Origin: Paraclostridium bifermentans
GTDB taxonomy: Bacteria > Bacillota > Clostridia > Peptostreptococcales > Peptostreptococcaceae
Length of the DNA stretch: 64,000 nucleotides
Assembly: GCF_019916025.1 (NCBI RefSeq)
Contig: NZ_CP079737.1
Span: 2,418,001-2,482,000, forward strand
Reading direction: 5' to 3'
Numbering within the stretch: the stretch's first letter is position 1; every line of letters starts with the position of its first letter. Shown piece after piece: positions 53,460 through 62,041 of the stretch. The notes under the pieces were generated by a model that did not search any database, was not told the DNA's origin, and saw nothing but the letters and a program-made list of their open reading frames with translations. Both the position numbers and the translations under genes were made by a program.

Positions 53460-54713
53460 CTATCTTAATAATTGCATTACACCTTCTGGTTGTTGTTTAG
53501 CTTGTCCAGCCATAGCTTGAGAAGCTTGAGTTAATAAGTTTAACTTAGATAAATTCATCATTTCTTTAGCAACATCTACATCTCTTATTCTAGATTCAGC
53601 AGCTGTTAAGTTTTCTGATGAAGTTGTTAAGTTAGATTGAGCAGTTTCTAATCTATTTTGTGTAGCACCTAAATTAGCTCTATTAGTATTTACTGTTTCT
53701 AAAGCTTTATCTAAGTTTTCAATGAATTTCTTAGAAGCCTCTGTTCCTTTTGTTAAGTCAGCATCAGTTATAGCATCTATATCAGCTTTTGTTAATCCTA
53801 ATGATTCCGTAGTCATATTAGCTATATTTACAGTTAAACTTTCAGAATCTCCAGTATTAGCTCCTACTTGTAACTTCATATCTAAATCTTCTGTTTTACC
53901 TTTTATATCCATAACTACTTTTTTATTTGCATCTATTAATGCATTTCCATTTAATAAATCTTTATTATCAACTGTTATATTTATCTTAGTATCAGCTATA
54001 TCTGTTGATGCAGCTCCTTCAGTAACTACTTCTTTTAAGTTAGCTCCCGCAGCATCCTTAAGTTCAAACTCTAGTTTACCACCAGTTATAGTTGCTTCAG
54101 CTGCTTTAGCTATAACATTTCCATCTTTATCTTTTATCTCTAAAGTAAATTTATCAGCATCTGTTCTTTTTAATTCTACTGTTCCATCTTTCATTTTTTC
54201 AGAAAGTGAACCACCTACTAATTTATCAAACTTTTTAAGCTCTGTTGTAAGGTCTGCATTAGCTCCTGATTCTTTTATAACTGCGCTACCTTTAACTTCA
54301 TTAGCTAATAAGTTCTTTCCATTGAATTGAGTAGATTTAGCTATTCTATCTACTTCAGAATGTAATTGCTTTAATTCTGTAGTTATTTTTTCTCTATCTT
54401 CTGCTTTGTTAGTTTCATTAGAAGCTTGAACTGTTAATTCTCTCATTCTTTGAGCTATATTTCCTATTTCTTCCATAGCACCTTCAGCAGTTTGAACTAC
54501 AGATATACCATCTTGAGCATTTTTAGAAGCTTGATCTAAACCTCTTATTTGTCCTCTCATTTTTTCAGATATTGCCATTCCAGCAGCGTCATCTCCAGCT
54601 TTATTTATTCTTTCTCCTGAAGATATTTTGTTCATTGAAGTTCCAGCTAAAGCTGTGTTTTTTCCCATTTGATTTAATGCTGTCATAGCATTTAAGTTAG
54701 TGTTTATTCTCAT
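53460..54713 (-). CDS. fliC: Flagellin FliC
   Basis: This 417-aa filament protein has conserved N-terminal (MRINTNLNAMTALNQMGKNT...SSGERINKAGDDAAGMAISEKMRGQIRGL) and C-terminal (SRIRDVDVAKEMMNLSKLNLLTQASQAMAGQAKQQPEGVMQLLR) D0/D1 regions around a variable, Lys/Asp-rich central domain (about 145-330). The many exposed lysines suit methylation by FliB. The gene has its own sigma-28 promoter. A short leader contains two GGA sites for CsrA, one in the ribosome site. FliS and FliW genes lie upstream. Confidence 0.97.
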   Translation of the reverse strand: MRINTNLNAMTALNQMGKNTALAGTSMNKISSGERINKAGDDAAGMAISEKMRGQIRGLDQASKNAQDGISVVQTAEGAMEEIGNIAQRMRELTVQASNETNKAEDREKITTELKQLHSEVDRIAKSTQFNGKNLLANEVKGSAVIKESGANADLTTELKKFDKLVGGSLSEKMKDGTVELKRTDADKFTLEIKDKDGNVIAKAAEATITGGKLEFELKDAAGANLKEVVTEGAASTDIADTKINITVDNKDLLNGNALIDANKKVVMDIKGKTEDLDMKLQVGANTGDSESLTVNIANMTTESLGLTKADIDAITDADLTKGTEASKKFIENLDKALETVNTNRANLGATQNRLETAQSNLTTSSENLTAAESRIRDVDVAKEMMNLSKLNLLTQASQAMAGQAKQQPEGVMQLLR

Positions 54714-54720
54714 TTTAAAC

Positions 54721-54752
54721 TCTCCTTGTTTTTTGTATTTGACATCCTTGTC
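54721..54752 (-). promoter_or_regulatory. Two CsrA-binding sites in the fliC leader
   Basis: On the minus strand GACAAGGATGTC (54741-54752) places AGGA in the loop of a GACA/TGTC hairpin and matches the ideal CsrA site (ACARGGAUGU). A second site, ACAAGGAGA (54721-54729), is the ribosome site itself. This two-site layout parallels the B. subtilis hag leader, where CsrA blocks flagellin translation and FliW relieves it. Confidence 0.75.
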
Positions 54753-54788
54753 TTTTTAGTAAGTATCTTATTTACCTTACATTATTAT

Positions 54789-54815
54789 ATTTCGGCATGA
54801 TTAATGATTACTTTA
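54789..54815 (-). promoter_or_regulatory. Sigma-28 promoter of fliC
   Basis: TAAA (54812-54815) and GCCGAAAT (54789-54796) are separated by exactly 15 bases on the minus strand, matching the sigma-28/SigD consensus TAAA-N15-GCCGATAA. The -35 overlaps the stop codon of the upstream FliT-like gene. Transcription would start near 54781, giving a leader of about 67 bases. Confidence 0.88.
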
Positions 54816-55139
54816 CACTTTTTTTGAAAAAATATTAAAATTTGTTTTATTCATATTTACATAAGTAAAATTTCCATTTTGACTTCTTTTATATTCTGCT
54901 ATTTCTTTTTTTACGTCTAATATTTTTTCTTCAACTAAAACTTTAATTTCTTTATCTATGTAATATAATTTTTCTTTATATATTTTTCTAAATTCATTTA
55001 TACTTTCATTTAATTCTAACTCATTTATTATACTTTCTCTTTTCTCAAAATATTCATCTAAGTTTTCTAATTCATCATATTTTAAAGCCTCTAATATTTC
55101 ATTAGAGACTTGTTTATATAAATCTATATAATTTTCCAT
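54813..55139 (-). CDS. Small helical flagellar protein, FliT-like
   Basis: This 108-aa protein is predominantly helical and acidic (LYKQVSNEILEALKYDELENLDEYFEKRESIINELELNESINEF), with a conserved-looking hydrophilic tail (YVNMNKTNFNIFSKKV). It abuts fliD with no gap, the position of the FliD chaperone FliT. Sequence similarity to FliT is only general (size, helical content), so the name is by context. A second FliS-like chaperone is an alternative. Confidence 0.6.
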   Translation of the reverse strand: MENYIDLYKQVSNEILEALKYDELENLDEYFEKRESIINELELNESINEFRKIYKEKLYYIDKEIKVLVEEKILDVKKEIAEYKRSQNGNFTYVNMNKTNFNIFSKKV

Positions 55140-57170
55140 CTACATACCCATGGAATTTGTTAAATATGCCATTTGTGAATTCAACTTATTCATATTAGCT
55201 TCTAATCTAGCAAACTTTTTATATAAATCGCTTTCTTTTTCTTTCATTTTTCGATTTAAATTTTTAATTTGAGCTTCTTGTCTTTTTAATTGTTCTGAGA
55301 AAAGATTATTTACTGCTGATGATGTTTTTTCCATACCTGCTTTTTTTACAAATACAGAACCTGAGCTTCCTGCATACTTATAAGTTACATCTTTTATTTT
55401 GCCAAATGCTCCAGTTGTAGCTTTGTACACCAAATCGCCATCTTCTTTCAATGCTTTAGTAAATTTATCTACATCTAAATTAAGCTGACCTGGTTTGTTA
55501 TAATCGTCATCACTCTTTATTCCTATATCACTTAGAGTTACACCCAAATCTCCTATAGGTTCAAATATAGCTTTCTTCATATCTTCCATAAAGCTTCTTA
55601 ATTCCCTATCATTTTTAAGCATTCCTTCTTTTGCTTTTTTTTCCCATTTTTCTATTTCTTCTTCGCTCATTTCTTCCTTTTGAGCATCTGTTAAAGGTGG
55701 ATAATCTCTATTTTTCTTTTCTGTTACATCTTTATAAATATCATCCATCATTTTATTATAATCATTTAAAAAGGCTTGTAGCTTTTCTACAGTTTGCTTA
55801 GTATCTTCACTTGATGACATAGATACTAAATCTCCATCAGGATTTATACCATTTACGTTATATGTAATATTATCTATTGTAAATGAATTACTCTCCTCTG
55901 TAATTGTGTTCAATGCAGTTTTCCCATCTTTATCATACACTGTAACTTTATTATTACTTCCTTGTATAGCTTGGGTAGTTATTGCTTGTGTCTTTGGCTT
56001 AGATATACTAGCTATTCCACCAAAATTTTCGAAACTCAATACATCCTTAGATTGAATTTTAATTTCCCCTGTTGTTTCATCAAGAGTAGCACTAGTTCCA
56101 GGTATTTCTTTATTTATTTTATCTACTAGTGAAGATACTGTATCTTTTTCATCTATCTTTATTTCCTTACCATTTATTTTAAGAGGAGATGTTATCCCTT
56201 GTTCTAATAGTGGTTTATCTTTATCTAAATTAGTTATAGATACTTCACTATTATTTACATCTATACCCATTTTTTCAAATGCTTTTCCAGTTAATTCTAT
56301 TCCCTTGTTAGAATTCGATGTAATTTTTAACTGACCATCTTCTAGTTTTGCTTTCACTCCCTTATCTGTAGCATTTATCTTATTAACTAAGTCAGAAATA
56401 TTGTCACCTTCATCTATTTTAATAATATTTCCATTTATAGATATTTCGCCTTCTATACCTTGTTCTTTCAAAGTTTTATTTATATCTATTTTTTTTGATA
56501 CAATACTAATAGATGTGTCTTTTAACATTCCTAATTTATTAAACAAATCACCTTGAACGTTTATACTCTGTGATTTACCTGTTTTGTTTCCTTCCACAGT
56601 AAACTTACCTGTCATTTCACTATATGTTGCTTTAATTTCTCCATTTGGAAATTTCTTATTTATTTTATCAACAATATCATTGATTTTATCTTTTCCGCTT
56701 ATAGATATATTAACACCATTTATAGTTATTTCACTTTTACCATCTACAGATATAAATCCTTGTTCTTCCATAGTTTTGTTTTTATCTATTTTTATAGAAC
56801 TGGTTTCTATCCTAGGTGGCTTTGCCATTTCATCAACTTTAAATTTATAATCAATTTTATTTGCCCCAGCTCCAGCAACTGCACTTATAACATTACTATT
56901 GGAACTATTTATCATAACCGTGCTGAACACTTTGCTACCTAATATAAAATCAGGTGAAGTCGCACTAAAGTATTTATCATAAAGCCCTTTAACATTTTTT
57001 ATAATTTCTCTGTAACTTTCTTGTTGCCATTTAGTTATTTGTTCTTTTTGTTTTGCTTTATCTACTTTGTTTTGCTCTCCAGTTAACATATCTTTTATCA
57101 TTTGATCTGTATCCATACCTGTTGCAAGTCCTGGTATTCTTGTTGAGCTAACTGATTTTACTGAAGACAT
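55140..57170 (-). CDS. fliD: Flagellar filament cap protein FliD
   Basis: This 676-aa protein has the FliD_N region (IPGLATGMDTDQMIKDMLTGEQNKVDKAKQKEQITKWQQESYREI) and a C-terminal helix bundle (NNLFSEQLKRQEAQIKNLNRKMKEKESDLYKKFARLEANMNKLNSQMAYLTNSMGM). Between them three related flagellin-IN units start at about residues 128, 228 and 315 (each DxNKTxxEQG ... I.INGxxIxI ... DxVxKIN). It caps the filament and folds flagellin. The extra IN repeats make it larger than many FliD proteins. Confidence 0.95.
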   Translation of the reverse strand: MSSVKSVSSTRIPGLATGMDTDQMIKDMLTGEQNKVDKAKQKEQITKWQQESYREIIKNVKGLYDKYFSATSPDFILGSKVFSTVMINSSNSNVISAVAGAGANKIDYKFKVDEMAKPPRIETSSIKIDKNKTMEEQGFISVDGKSEITINGVNISISGKDKINDIVDKINKKFPNGEIKATYSEMTGKFTVEGNKTGKSQSINVQGDLFNKLGMLKDTSISIVSKKIDINKTLKEQGIEGEISINGNIIKIDEGDNISDLVNKINATDKGVKAKLEDGQLKITSNSNKGIELTGKAFEKMGIDVNNSEVSITNLDKDKPLLEQGITSPLKINGKEIKIDEKDTVSSLVDKINKEIPGTSATLDETTGEIKIQSKDVLSFENFGGIASISKPKTQAITTQAIQGSNNKVTVYDKDGKTALNTITEESNSFTIDNITYNVNGINPDGDLVSMSSSEDTKQTVEKLQAFLNDYNKMMDDIYKDVTEKKNRDYPPLTDAQKEEMSEEEIEKWEKKAKEGMLKNDRELRSFMEDMKKAIFEPIGDLGVTLSDIGIKSDDDYNKPGQLNLDVDKFTKALKEDGDLVYKATTGAFGKIKDVTYKYAGSSGSVFVKKAGMEKTSSAVNNLFSEQLKRQEAQIKNLNRKMKEKESDLYKKFARLEANMNKLNSQMAYLTNSMGM

Positions 57171-57185
57171 AATATTTCCCCCTTT

Positions 57186-57566
57186 CTATAATCCTTTTGC
57201 TTTTTTTGAAACTTCATGCCACATGTCTCTAACATCTTCTATTAATGGTAATACCTCATCGATTATATTTATATCTTTTTTCATATTAGCATCTGCTAGT
57301 TTATTTTTTATAAATTCATAAAGATTAAATAAATCTTGTACAAAACTGCCTGAACTCATATCTAAAGTTGCCATAAGTTCGGTAAATATATCTTGAACTC
57401 TAATAAGCTCTTTATGCGCTCTTTGAATATCCTTTTTCTCTATTGCAATTTTTGCTATCTTAGTATATTTAACTGCGCCATCTACTAACATAAGTAATAA
57501 CTGCTCTTTAGATGCCATATTTATTGAATTTTGCTTATATGTATTGTATGGATTTGCTGCGTACAT
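57186..57566 (-). CDS. fliS: Flagellin export chaperone FliS
   Basis: This 126-aa four-helix protein (NPYNTYKQNSINMASKEQLLLMLVDGAVKYTKIAKIAIEKKDIQRAHKELIRVQDIFTELMATLD) binds the flagellin C-terminus and prevents premature polymerisation. It lies between csrA and fliD. Only one fliS copy is seen, whereas C. difficile has two adjacent copies. Confidence 0.95.
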   Translation of the reverse strand: MYAANPYNTYKQNSINMASKEQLLLMLVDGAVKYTKIAKIAIEKKDIQRAHKELIRVQDIFTELMATLDMSSGSFVQDLFNLYEFIKNKLADANMKKDINIIDEVLPLIEDVRDMWHEVSKKAKGL

Positions 57567-57576
57567 TGTATTCCCC

Positions 57577-57789
57577 CTACTTCAGAAGTTCTAATAAATC
57601 TAAGTTGCTACTTGTAGCATTTTTATTTTCTTCTTTTACTTTTTCATATACTTCTTTTCTAAGTATTGTCATACTTTTGGGAGCATCTATAGCTATTTTC
57701 ACACTACCATCATCAATTTTGGTTACTTTAATTTCTATGTCGTCTCCTATAAGTATAGATTCTCCTTTTTTTCTAGTTACTACTAGCAT
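57577..57789 (-). CDS. csrA: Carbon storage regulator CsrA
   Basis: This 70-aa RNA-binding dimer ([51 protein letters not shown]) has the conserved beta strands and helix. The start is ATG 57789 with AAGGAG nine bases upstream; the GTG three codons earlier overlaps that site. It overlaps the end of fliW by 17 bases, so antagonist and regulator are translationally coupled. Its likely main target is the fliC leader, which carries two strong GGA sites. Confidence 0.95.
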   Translation of the reverse strand: MLVVTRKKGESILIGDDIEIKVTKIDDGSVKIAIDAPKSMTILRKEVYEKVKEENKNATSSNLDLLELLK

Positions 57790-58168
57790 TTTGCTCACTC
57801 CTTATTAAAGGATGTTTTGTTTCATATTTATCAGTTTGTAAAATATATTGTCTTCCTAAATTACTTTTTATATTTATAATTATAGGTGCTTTTAAGTTTA
57901 TAGTACTTTCTTGTAATGTTTTCCCTAATGTAATTATAGTTAAAACTAAAACATCTTCAGGATTCTCTATTTGAAGTTCTTTTATAGTTTCATCGTTTAA
58001 ATTTATTTCGTAATCCTTATATATCTCAAAAGGGCTAGTTGTTACAAAACTTATATCTTCTTCTTTAGATTTTAATATTTTAAATTTTTCATTATTTTCT
58101 AAATTTTCTAACTCAAAACTTAACAACAACTCAAATCCAGGTAATCCTTTTTTAAAAGTTAGTTCCAT
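57773..58168 (-). CDS. fliW: Flagellar assembly factor FliW, CsrA antagonist
   Basis: This 131-aa protein shows the FliW pattern: [21 protein letters not shown] near the start, [40 protein letters not shown] in the second half. FliW binds both CsrA and flagellin, tying flagellin translation to export. The order flgL-fliW-csrA is the standard clostridial arrangement. Confidence 0.93.
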   Translation of the reverse strand: MELTFKKGLPGFELLLSFELENLENNEKFKILKSKEEDISFVTTSPFEIYKDYEINLNDETIKELQIENPEDVLVLTIITLGKTLQESTINLKAPIIINIKSNLGRQYILQTDKYETKHPLIRSEQNASSN

Positions 58169-58178
58169 AATTCTACTC

Positions 58179-59144
58179 CTATCTTAAATAATCTAATATT
58201 GTAGGTTGTAACAACTTAGATCCAACTTGTAATGTTGCATTATATATCATCTGAGCTTCTTTTAATTCCATAAATTTATCAGCATAATTAACATCTTGCA
58301 TCAGAGAAAATGTACCTTTCATTTCTAGTATATTTTCTTCATTACTATCTTTAACCGCACTTACTGTATTAGTTTTTGCTCCAATTAACGATCTATTATT
58401 TAATACATCATTCATATAGTCTCCTAAATCAGAAGATAATTTTTTAATCTCATCCATATCTACAGGATCTGAATTAAGTTTTTGAACTACATCATTTAAT
58501 ATGTCTAGCCCACTTTTTTTCCCTGTTTCTTTTCCTGTTGTACTTGTTATATTGTTTATAGTTAAGTTATAGTCCATAGTTATACCATCTGATATTTCAC
58601 TTTTTAAAGATGCATCTAACCTAGCACTTAAGTTAGGATCTACATTACCATCTTTATCAGTATTATTTACAATAATTTTTGCAAGTCCACTAGTTGGATC
58701 TGTTTCTACTCTTACAGGTGGCTGATCTGTTGCACTACCTCCAAATACATACTTTCCTGCATAAGTTGTATTCATAGCTTCTCCAACTTGTTTGATTTTT
58801 TCATTTATTTCCGTTTGAACAGCTTTAATTTCATCAGGTCCAAATGTCCCCTGTATAGAAGTTAAAAGTGTTTTTATTTCACTTGTTAAGTTTCCAACTC
58901 TATCCAGCGATTCATCTGTTATATCTAACCAACCTGTTATCTCATCACAGTTATAATTATATTTTTCAACATTATTTATTTCACCTTGAACATTCATTAT
59001 CTTAACAGTTTTGAATGGATCATCTGATATTTTATTTACTTGTTTACTTTTATTTAATTGAGTATTTAATTTATCCATACTTTGCAGATTATTTTGAAGA
59101 TCTCTTAAATATGTACTCATAACATTTCCATTAGTTATTCTCAT
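58179..59144 (-). CDS. flgL: Flagellar hook-filament junction protein FlgL
   Basis: This 321-aa protein has the flagellin-like N-terminus MRITNGNVMSTYLRDLQNNLQSMDKLNTQLNKSKQVNKISDDPFK and C-terminal MQDVNYADKFMELKEAQMIYNATLQVGSKLLQPTILDYLR. GKYVFGGSATDQPPV is the FlgL-typical middle. It joins FlgK to the filament and lies 15 bases after flgK. Confidence 0.95.
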   Translation of the reverse strand: MRITNGNVMSTYLRDLQNNLQSMDKLNTQLNKSKQVNKISDDPFKTVKIMNVQGEINNVEKYNYNCDEITGWLDITDESLDRVGNLTSEIKTLLTSIQGTFGPDEIKAVQTEINEKIKQVGEAMNTTYAGKYVFGGSATDQPPVRVETDPTSGLAKIIVNNTDKDGNVDPNLSARLDASLKSEISDGITMDYNLTINNITSTTGKETGKKSGLDILNDVVQKLNSDPVDMDEIKKLSSDLGDYMNDVLNNRSLIGAKTNTVSAVKDSNEENILEMKGTFSLMQDVNYADKFMELKEAQMIYNATLQVGSKLLQPTILDYLR

Positions 59145-59159
59145 TTTTTCACCTCTTTA

Positions 59160-60533
59160 TTATCTTACTAACCCATTTACAACTACATCTAGCAAAGAAT
59201 CTATTGTAGATATAACTTTTGCACTAGCATTATATGCATGTTGAAATTGAATAAGGTTTATCATTTCCTCATCCATAGAAACACCCGATACACTTTTTCT
59301 TGAGTTATCTATACTTAATAACATTTGACTTTGATTTTTTTCTTCTCTGATTACAGATTGAGATGATTGTCCTAGATTTTGTACCATATTGTTGTATAGG
59401 TTATTTATAGTCATTTCTTTTTCATTTGGAGCTTTTCCAAATTTAACTTTTTCATTTTTTAAATTGTACATTTTTAATGCCATATCAGCAGTCATCTTTA
59501 AATTAGATGGATCTTTTTCTATATCTTTATTTAATTTCATTTTTACAAACTTAGTTTCAACATTAGGTGGAGTTCCAACATCAATAGTTTCTATCTCAAA
59601 TAAACTCGGATTTTTCTTTTCAGCATCACTAAGAACTCCATCCCCATCAGTATCTTTATATATTTTATTAACACCATCTGCTATACCTTGTGCTAATTCT
59701 CCAATTTGACTTTTGTAGCTTTCAAGCTCTTTACCCATCTTTATTGTTCCAGCTAACTCACCTGAAACTTCATCTCCAGCTTCTACAAGTTTTTGCATTT
59801 CTTTTAAATCATCTTGACTAAAGTTTCCATCTTTTATTAAATCTTGAACCTTAGGGTTATTTAAATTCATTTTAAAACTTAAATCATCTAGTATTCTATC
59901 TCTTTCATCTAGTAAATCATTTGGTGTTTTACCTGAACCTTCTACTATTTTTATATTTTTATTTAATTCTTCTAAATTAGAAAGCATATTGTTTATATCA
60001 TTCATTATATTGTCTTGTTGCTTTGATAGTGAATCTTGTATACTATCTAGTTTTTCATGAACTTTATTTATATTATTAACTAGATATTTTGCATTTTCTA
60101 TTACTACGTTCTTTGCACCTACACTATCTGGATCTTTGGATAATTCATGCCATCCGTTGAAGAAATTATTTAAAGATGCTGAAATTGCAGTGTCAGATGG
60201 TTCGTTAAATATAGTTTCCATATTCTTATAATAGTCATATTTTATATTGGTTTCTCCATAATTATGAGATTCGCTTCTAAACTGAAAATCATAAAACGTA
60301 TTTCTTATTCTTATAACATCTGAAGCTTCTACTCCAGTTCCTAATTGACCTGCACCTAATTGGCTATTATACCCAGGATAGCTGTATGCACTTCTTGCTT
60401 TTTGATCTACTCTCTGTCTTGAATATCCCGGAGTATTTAAATTATTGATATTGTGAGAAGTCGTTTGTATTGATGCTTGACTTACGCTCATACCAGTTCT
60501 TGCTGATTGTAAACTACCTAATAATCCTGACAT
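59160..60533 (-). CDS. flgK: Flagellar hook-associated protein FlgK
   Basis: This 457-aa protein begins with the FlgK signature (LLGSLQSARTGMSVSQASIQTTSHNINNLNTPGYSRQRVDQKA) and ends SGVSMDEEMINLIQFQHAYNASAKVISTIDSLLDVVVNGLVR. FDFRF-type and ELAG-type central elements (SASLNNFFNGWHELSKDPDS) are present. A calcium-loop-like DTDGDGVLSDAEK (about 297-309) inside the variable domain is unusual for FlgK. Confidence 0.95.
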   Translation of the reverse strand: MSGLLGSLQSARTGMSVSQASIQTTSHNINNLNTPGYSRQRVDQKARSAYSYPGYNSQLGAGQLGTGVEASDVIRIRNTFYDFQFRSESHNYGETNIKYDYYKNMETIFNEPSDTAISASLNNFFNGWHELSKDPDSVGAKNVVIENAKYLVNNINKVHEKLDSIQDSLSKQQDNIMNDINNMLSNLEELNKNIKIVEGSGKTPNDLLDERDRILDDLSFKMNLNNPKVQDLIKDGNFSQDDLKEMQKLVEAGDEVSGELAGTIKMGKELESYKSQIGELAQGIADGVNKIYKDTDGDGVLSDAEKKNPSLFEIETIDVGTPPNVETKFVKMKLNKDIEKDPSNLKMTADMALKMYNLKNEKVKFGKAPNEKEMTINNLYNNMVQNLGQSSQSVIREEKNQSQMLLSIDNSRKSVSGVSMDEEMINLIQFQHAYNASAKVISTIDSLLDVVVNGLVR

Positions 60534-60554
60534 ATATTCCCTCCGCTTATTTTT

Positions 60555-60968
60555 TTATTTTCCTAATTGTCCACTATAATTATATGTACCTATGCCTTGA
60601 CTTGGTTTTAATACATTTAACATTTTTTTATTAAAAAATAACTTTTGTTTCAAAATTACATCATTAGATTCTTTTTGAATTTCTATCATTTTTATAGTTT
60701 GTTTAATTTCTTCATATGCTTCTTTAATATTTTTATCATCACTTTCTTCTATTAAAGATCCCATACTAAAATCAGATCCAACTATATTCCTTCTTTGTAT
60801 TTCTAACTTTGCTACATTTCTTGATGCATTTTCTAATTTTTTAGCTACTTTTTCTAATAATTTAACATCTTTTCCAAGTATTAAATCATATTGTTCATCT
60901 AATAAATTTAATAATTCTCTAAATAGTTTTCTTTGCTCGTATATTATAACTTTTAACTCTGGCTTCAA
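60555..60968 (-). CDS. flgN: Flagellar chaperone FlgN
   Basis: This 137-aa helical protein (ELLNLLDEQYDLILGKDVKLLEKVAKKLENASRNVAKLEIQRRNIVG) ends in the FlgN-type tail YNYSGQLGK. It protects FlgK and FlgL before export. It lies between flgM and flgK, the usual place. Confidence 0.88.
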   Translation of the reverse strand: MKPELKVIIYEQRKLFRELLNLLDEQYDLILGKDVKLLEKVAKKLENASRNVAKLEIQRRNIVGSDFSMGSLIEESDDKNIKEAYEEIKQTIKMIEIQKESNDVILKQKLFFNKKMLNVLKPSQGIGTYNYSGQLGK

Positions 60969-60979
60969 TTTATTCCCCC

Positions 60980-61240
60980 CTACAATTTTTCTACTATCTT
61001 CTTAGCTAAAATTCTAGAATCTACTTTATAAGTTCCACTTTCAATTTCATTTTTAAGACGGTTAATTTTTTCCATATCCATTGGCTCTTCTTTCGAATTT
61101 ACTTTACTCAAATATTTTCCCAAATCTGATATTTGAATGCTATCAGTATTATTTTTATTTTTACTTTCATTATTATTTTTTAGTTTATCCATTTTATATA
61201 TGCTATTGAATACTACATGTTTATCATTAGTAATTTTCAA
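60980..61240 (-). CDS. flgM: Anti-sigma-28 factor FlgM
   Basis: This 86-aa protein has a disordered N-terminal half and the conserved C-terminal sigma-binding helices (IQISDLGKYLSKVNSKEEPMDMEKINRLKNEIESGTYKVDSRILAKKIVEKL). It holds FliA inactive until exported through the finished hook. The gene is in the late operon just before flgN. Confidence 0.93.
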   Translation of the reverse strand: MKITNDKHVVFNSIYKMDKLKNNNESKNKNNTDSIQISDLGKYLSKVNSKEEPMDMEKINRLKNEIESGTYKVDSRILAKKIVEKL

Positions 61241-61261
61241 AATACTACCTCCTCAAGAATT

Positions 61262-61585
61262 TTAATATTCTTCTTGCATTGATTTTATCTTTGATAATCT
61301 TACCGCTATTTTATCATTTATTATCATACTTTCTCCACTTGCTATAGTAACTCCATTTATACTTATATCTAATGGCTCTTCTAAGTATTTGTCTAATGCT
61401 AAAACGTCACCTTCTTTAAGGTTTACTATACTAGATATTTTCACACGAGTACTTCCCACTAAAACGTCCAGTTCCATTTCTGCATGTGATATAGCCTCTA
61501 TAGCATTTATAGATTCTAAATTTCCAGTTTGTAATTGTGCAAACTTAGGTTCATATATATCTTTCACTTCATTTTTAATTTGCAT
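61262..61585 (-). CDS. fliN: Flagellar motor switch protein FliN-like
   Basis: This 107-aa protein is a single SpoA/FliN C-terminal domain (AISHAEMELDVLVGSTRVKISSIVNLKEGDVLALDKYLEEPLDISINGVTIASGESMIINDKIAVRLSKI). It is long enough to form the C-ring base with FliG. It lies in the late block, apart from the early genes. A FliY-type phosphatase domain is absent, and no FliM is encoded in the window. Confidence 0.9.
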   Translation of the reverse strand: MQIKNEVKDIYEPKFAQLQTGNLESINAIEAISHAEMELDVLVGSTRVKISSIVNLKEGDVLALDKYLEEPLDISINGVTIASGESMIINDKIAVRLSKIKSMQEEY

Positions 61586-61602
61586 AAATGTCTCTCCTTA
61601 TA

Positions 61603-62028
61603 TTACGAATATAGATCAATTAAAAGCCCGTTAATATTATCTATTTCTGAAATAATATCTATATTATCCTTTTCATTTTCTAAAACAGACTTAGTTAAGT
61701 TCTCTAATTTTTCATCAACTACTTTTACTGTTTTAAAATAATTATTGCTCCAAAAAGAATCTTTTTTATCTGTCTCATATGTGTAATCAACTACAGACTT
61801 TAAATATTTTTGTATAGCTTGCTTATATCTAATGACATGTGAATACCCTCTTGTATTTGCTAAGTCTTTTCCTATGTCTTTAATTTGATTTAAATATCTA
61901 TCTACCTCTTCTTTGCTTTTAGATATACTCACCTTATTGAAACTATCACTAAAGCTTAGTGACTGCTTTGGCTTCTTTATATCTATTGAACTATTTTCAC
62001 TAGAAATTTTAAATTCTCTTATTTTCAT
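61603..62028 (-). CDS. YaaR-family (DUF327) protein
   Basis: This 141-aa protein is mostly helical: SFSDSFNKVSISKSKEEVDRYLNQIKDIGKDLANTRGYSHVIRYKQAIQKYLKSVVDYTYETDKKDSFWSNNYFKTVKVVDEKLENLTKSVLE. This pattern matches the YaaR/DUF327 family, whose biochemical function is unknown. Its place between fliN and a GGDEF-EAL gene ties it to the flagellar late block. Confidence 0.7.
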   Translation of the reverse strand: MKIREFKISSENSSIDIKKPKQSLSFSDSFNKVSISKSKEEVDRYLNQIKDIGKDLANTRGYSHVIRYKQAIQKYLKSVVDYTYETDKKDSFWSNNYFKTVKVVDEKLENLTKSVLENEKDNIDIISEIDNINGLLIDLYS

Positions 62029-62041
62029 ATTTACCTCTAAA

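Noticed and set aside
53722-54330. A 202-codon open frame on the plus strand across the flagellin gene
   Set aside because: It is the mirror of the fliC coding sequence, has no ribosome site, and its Ser/Ala/Val-rich translation is typical of antisense to a biased gene.
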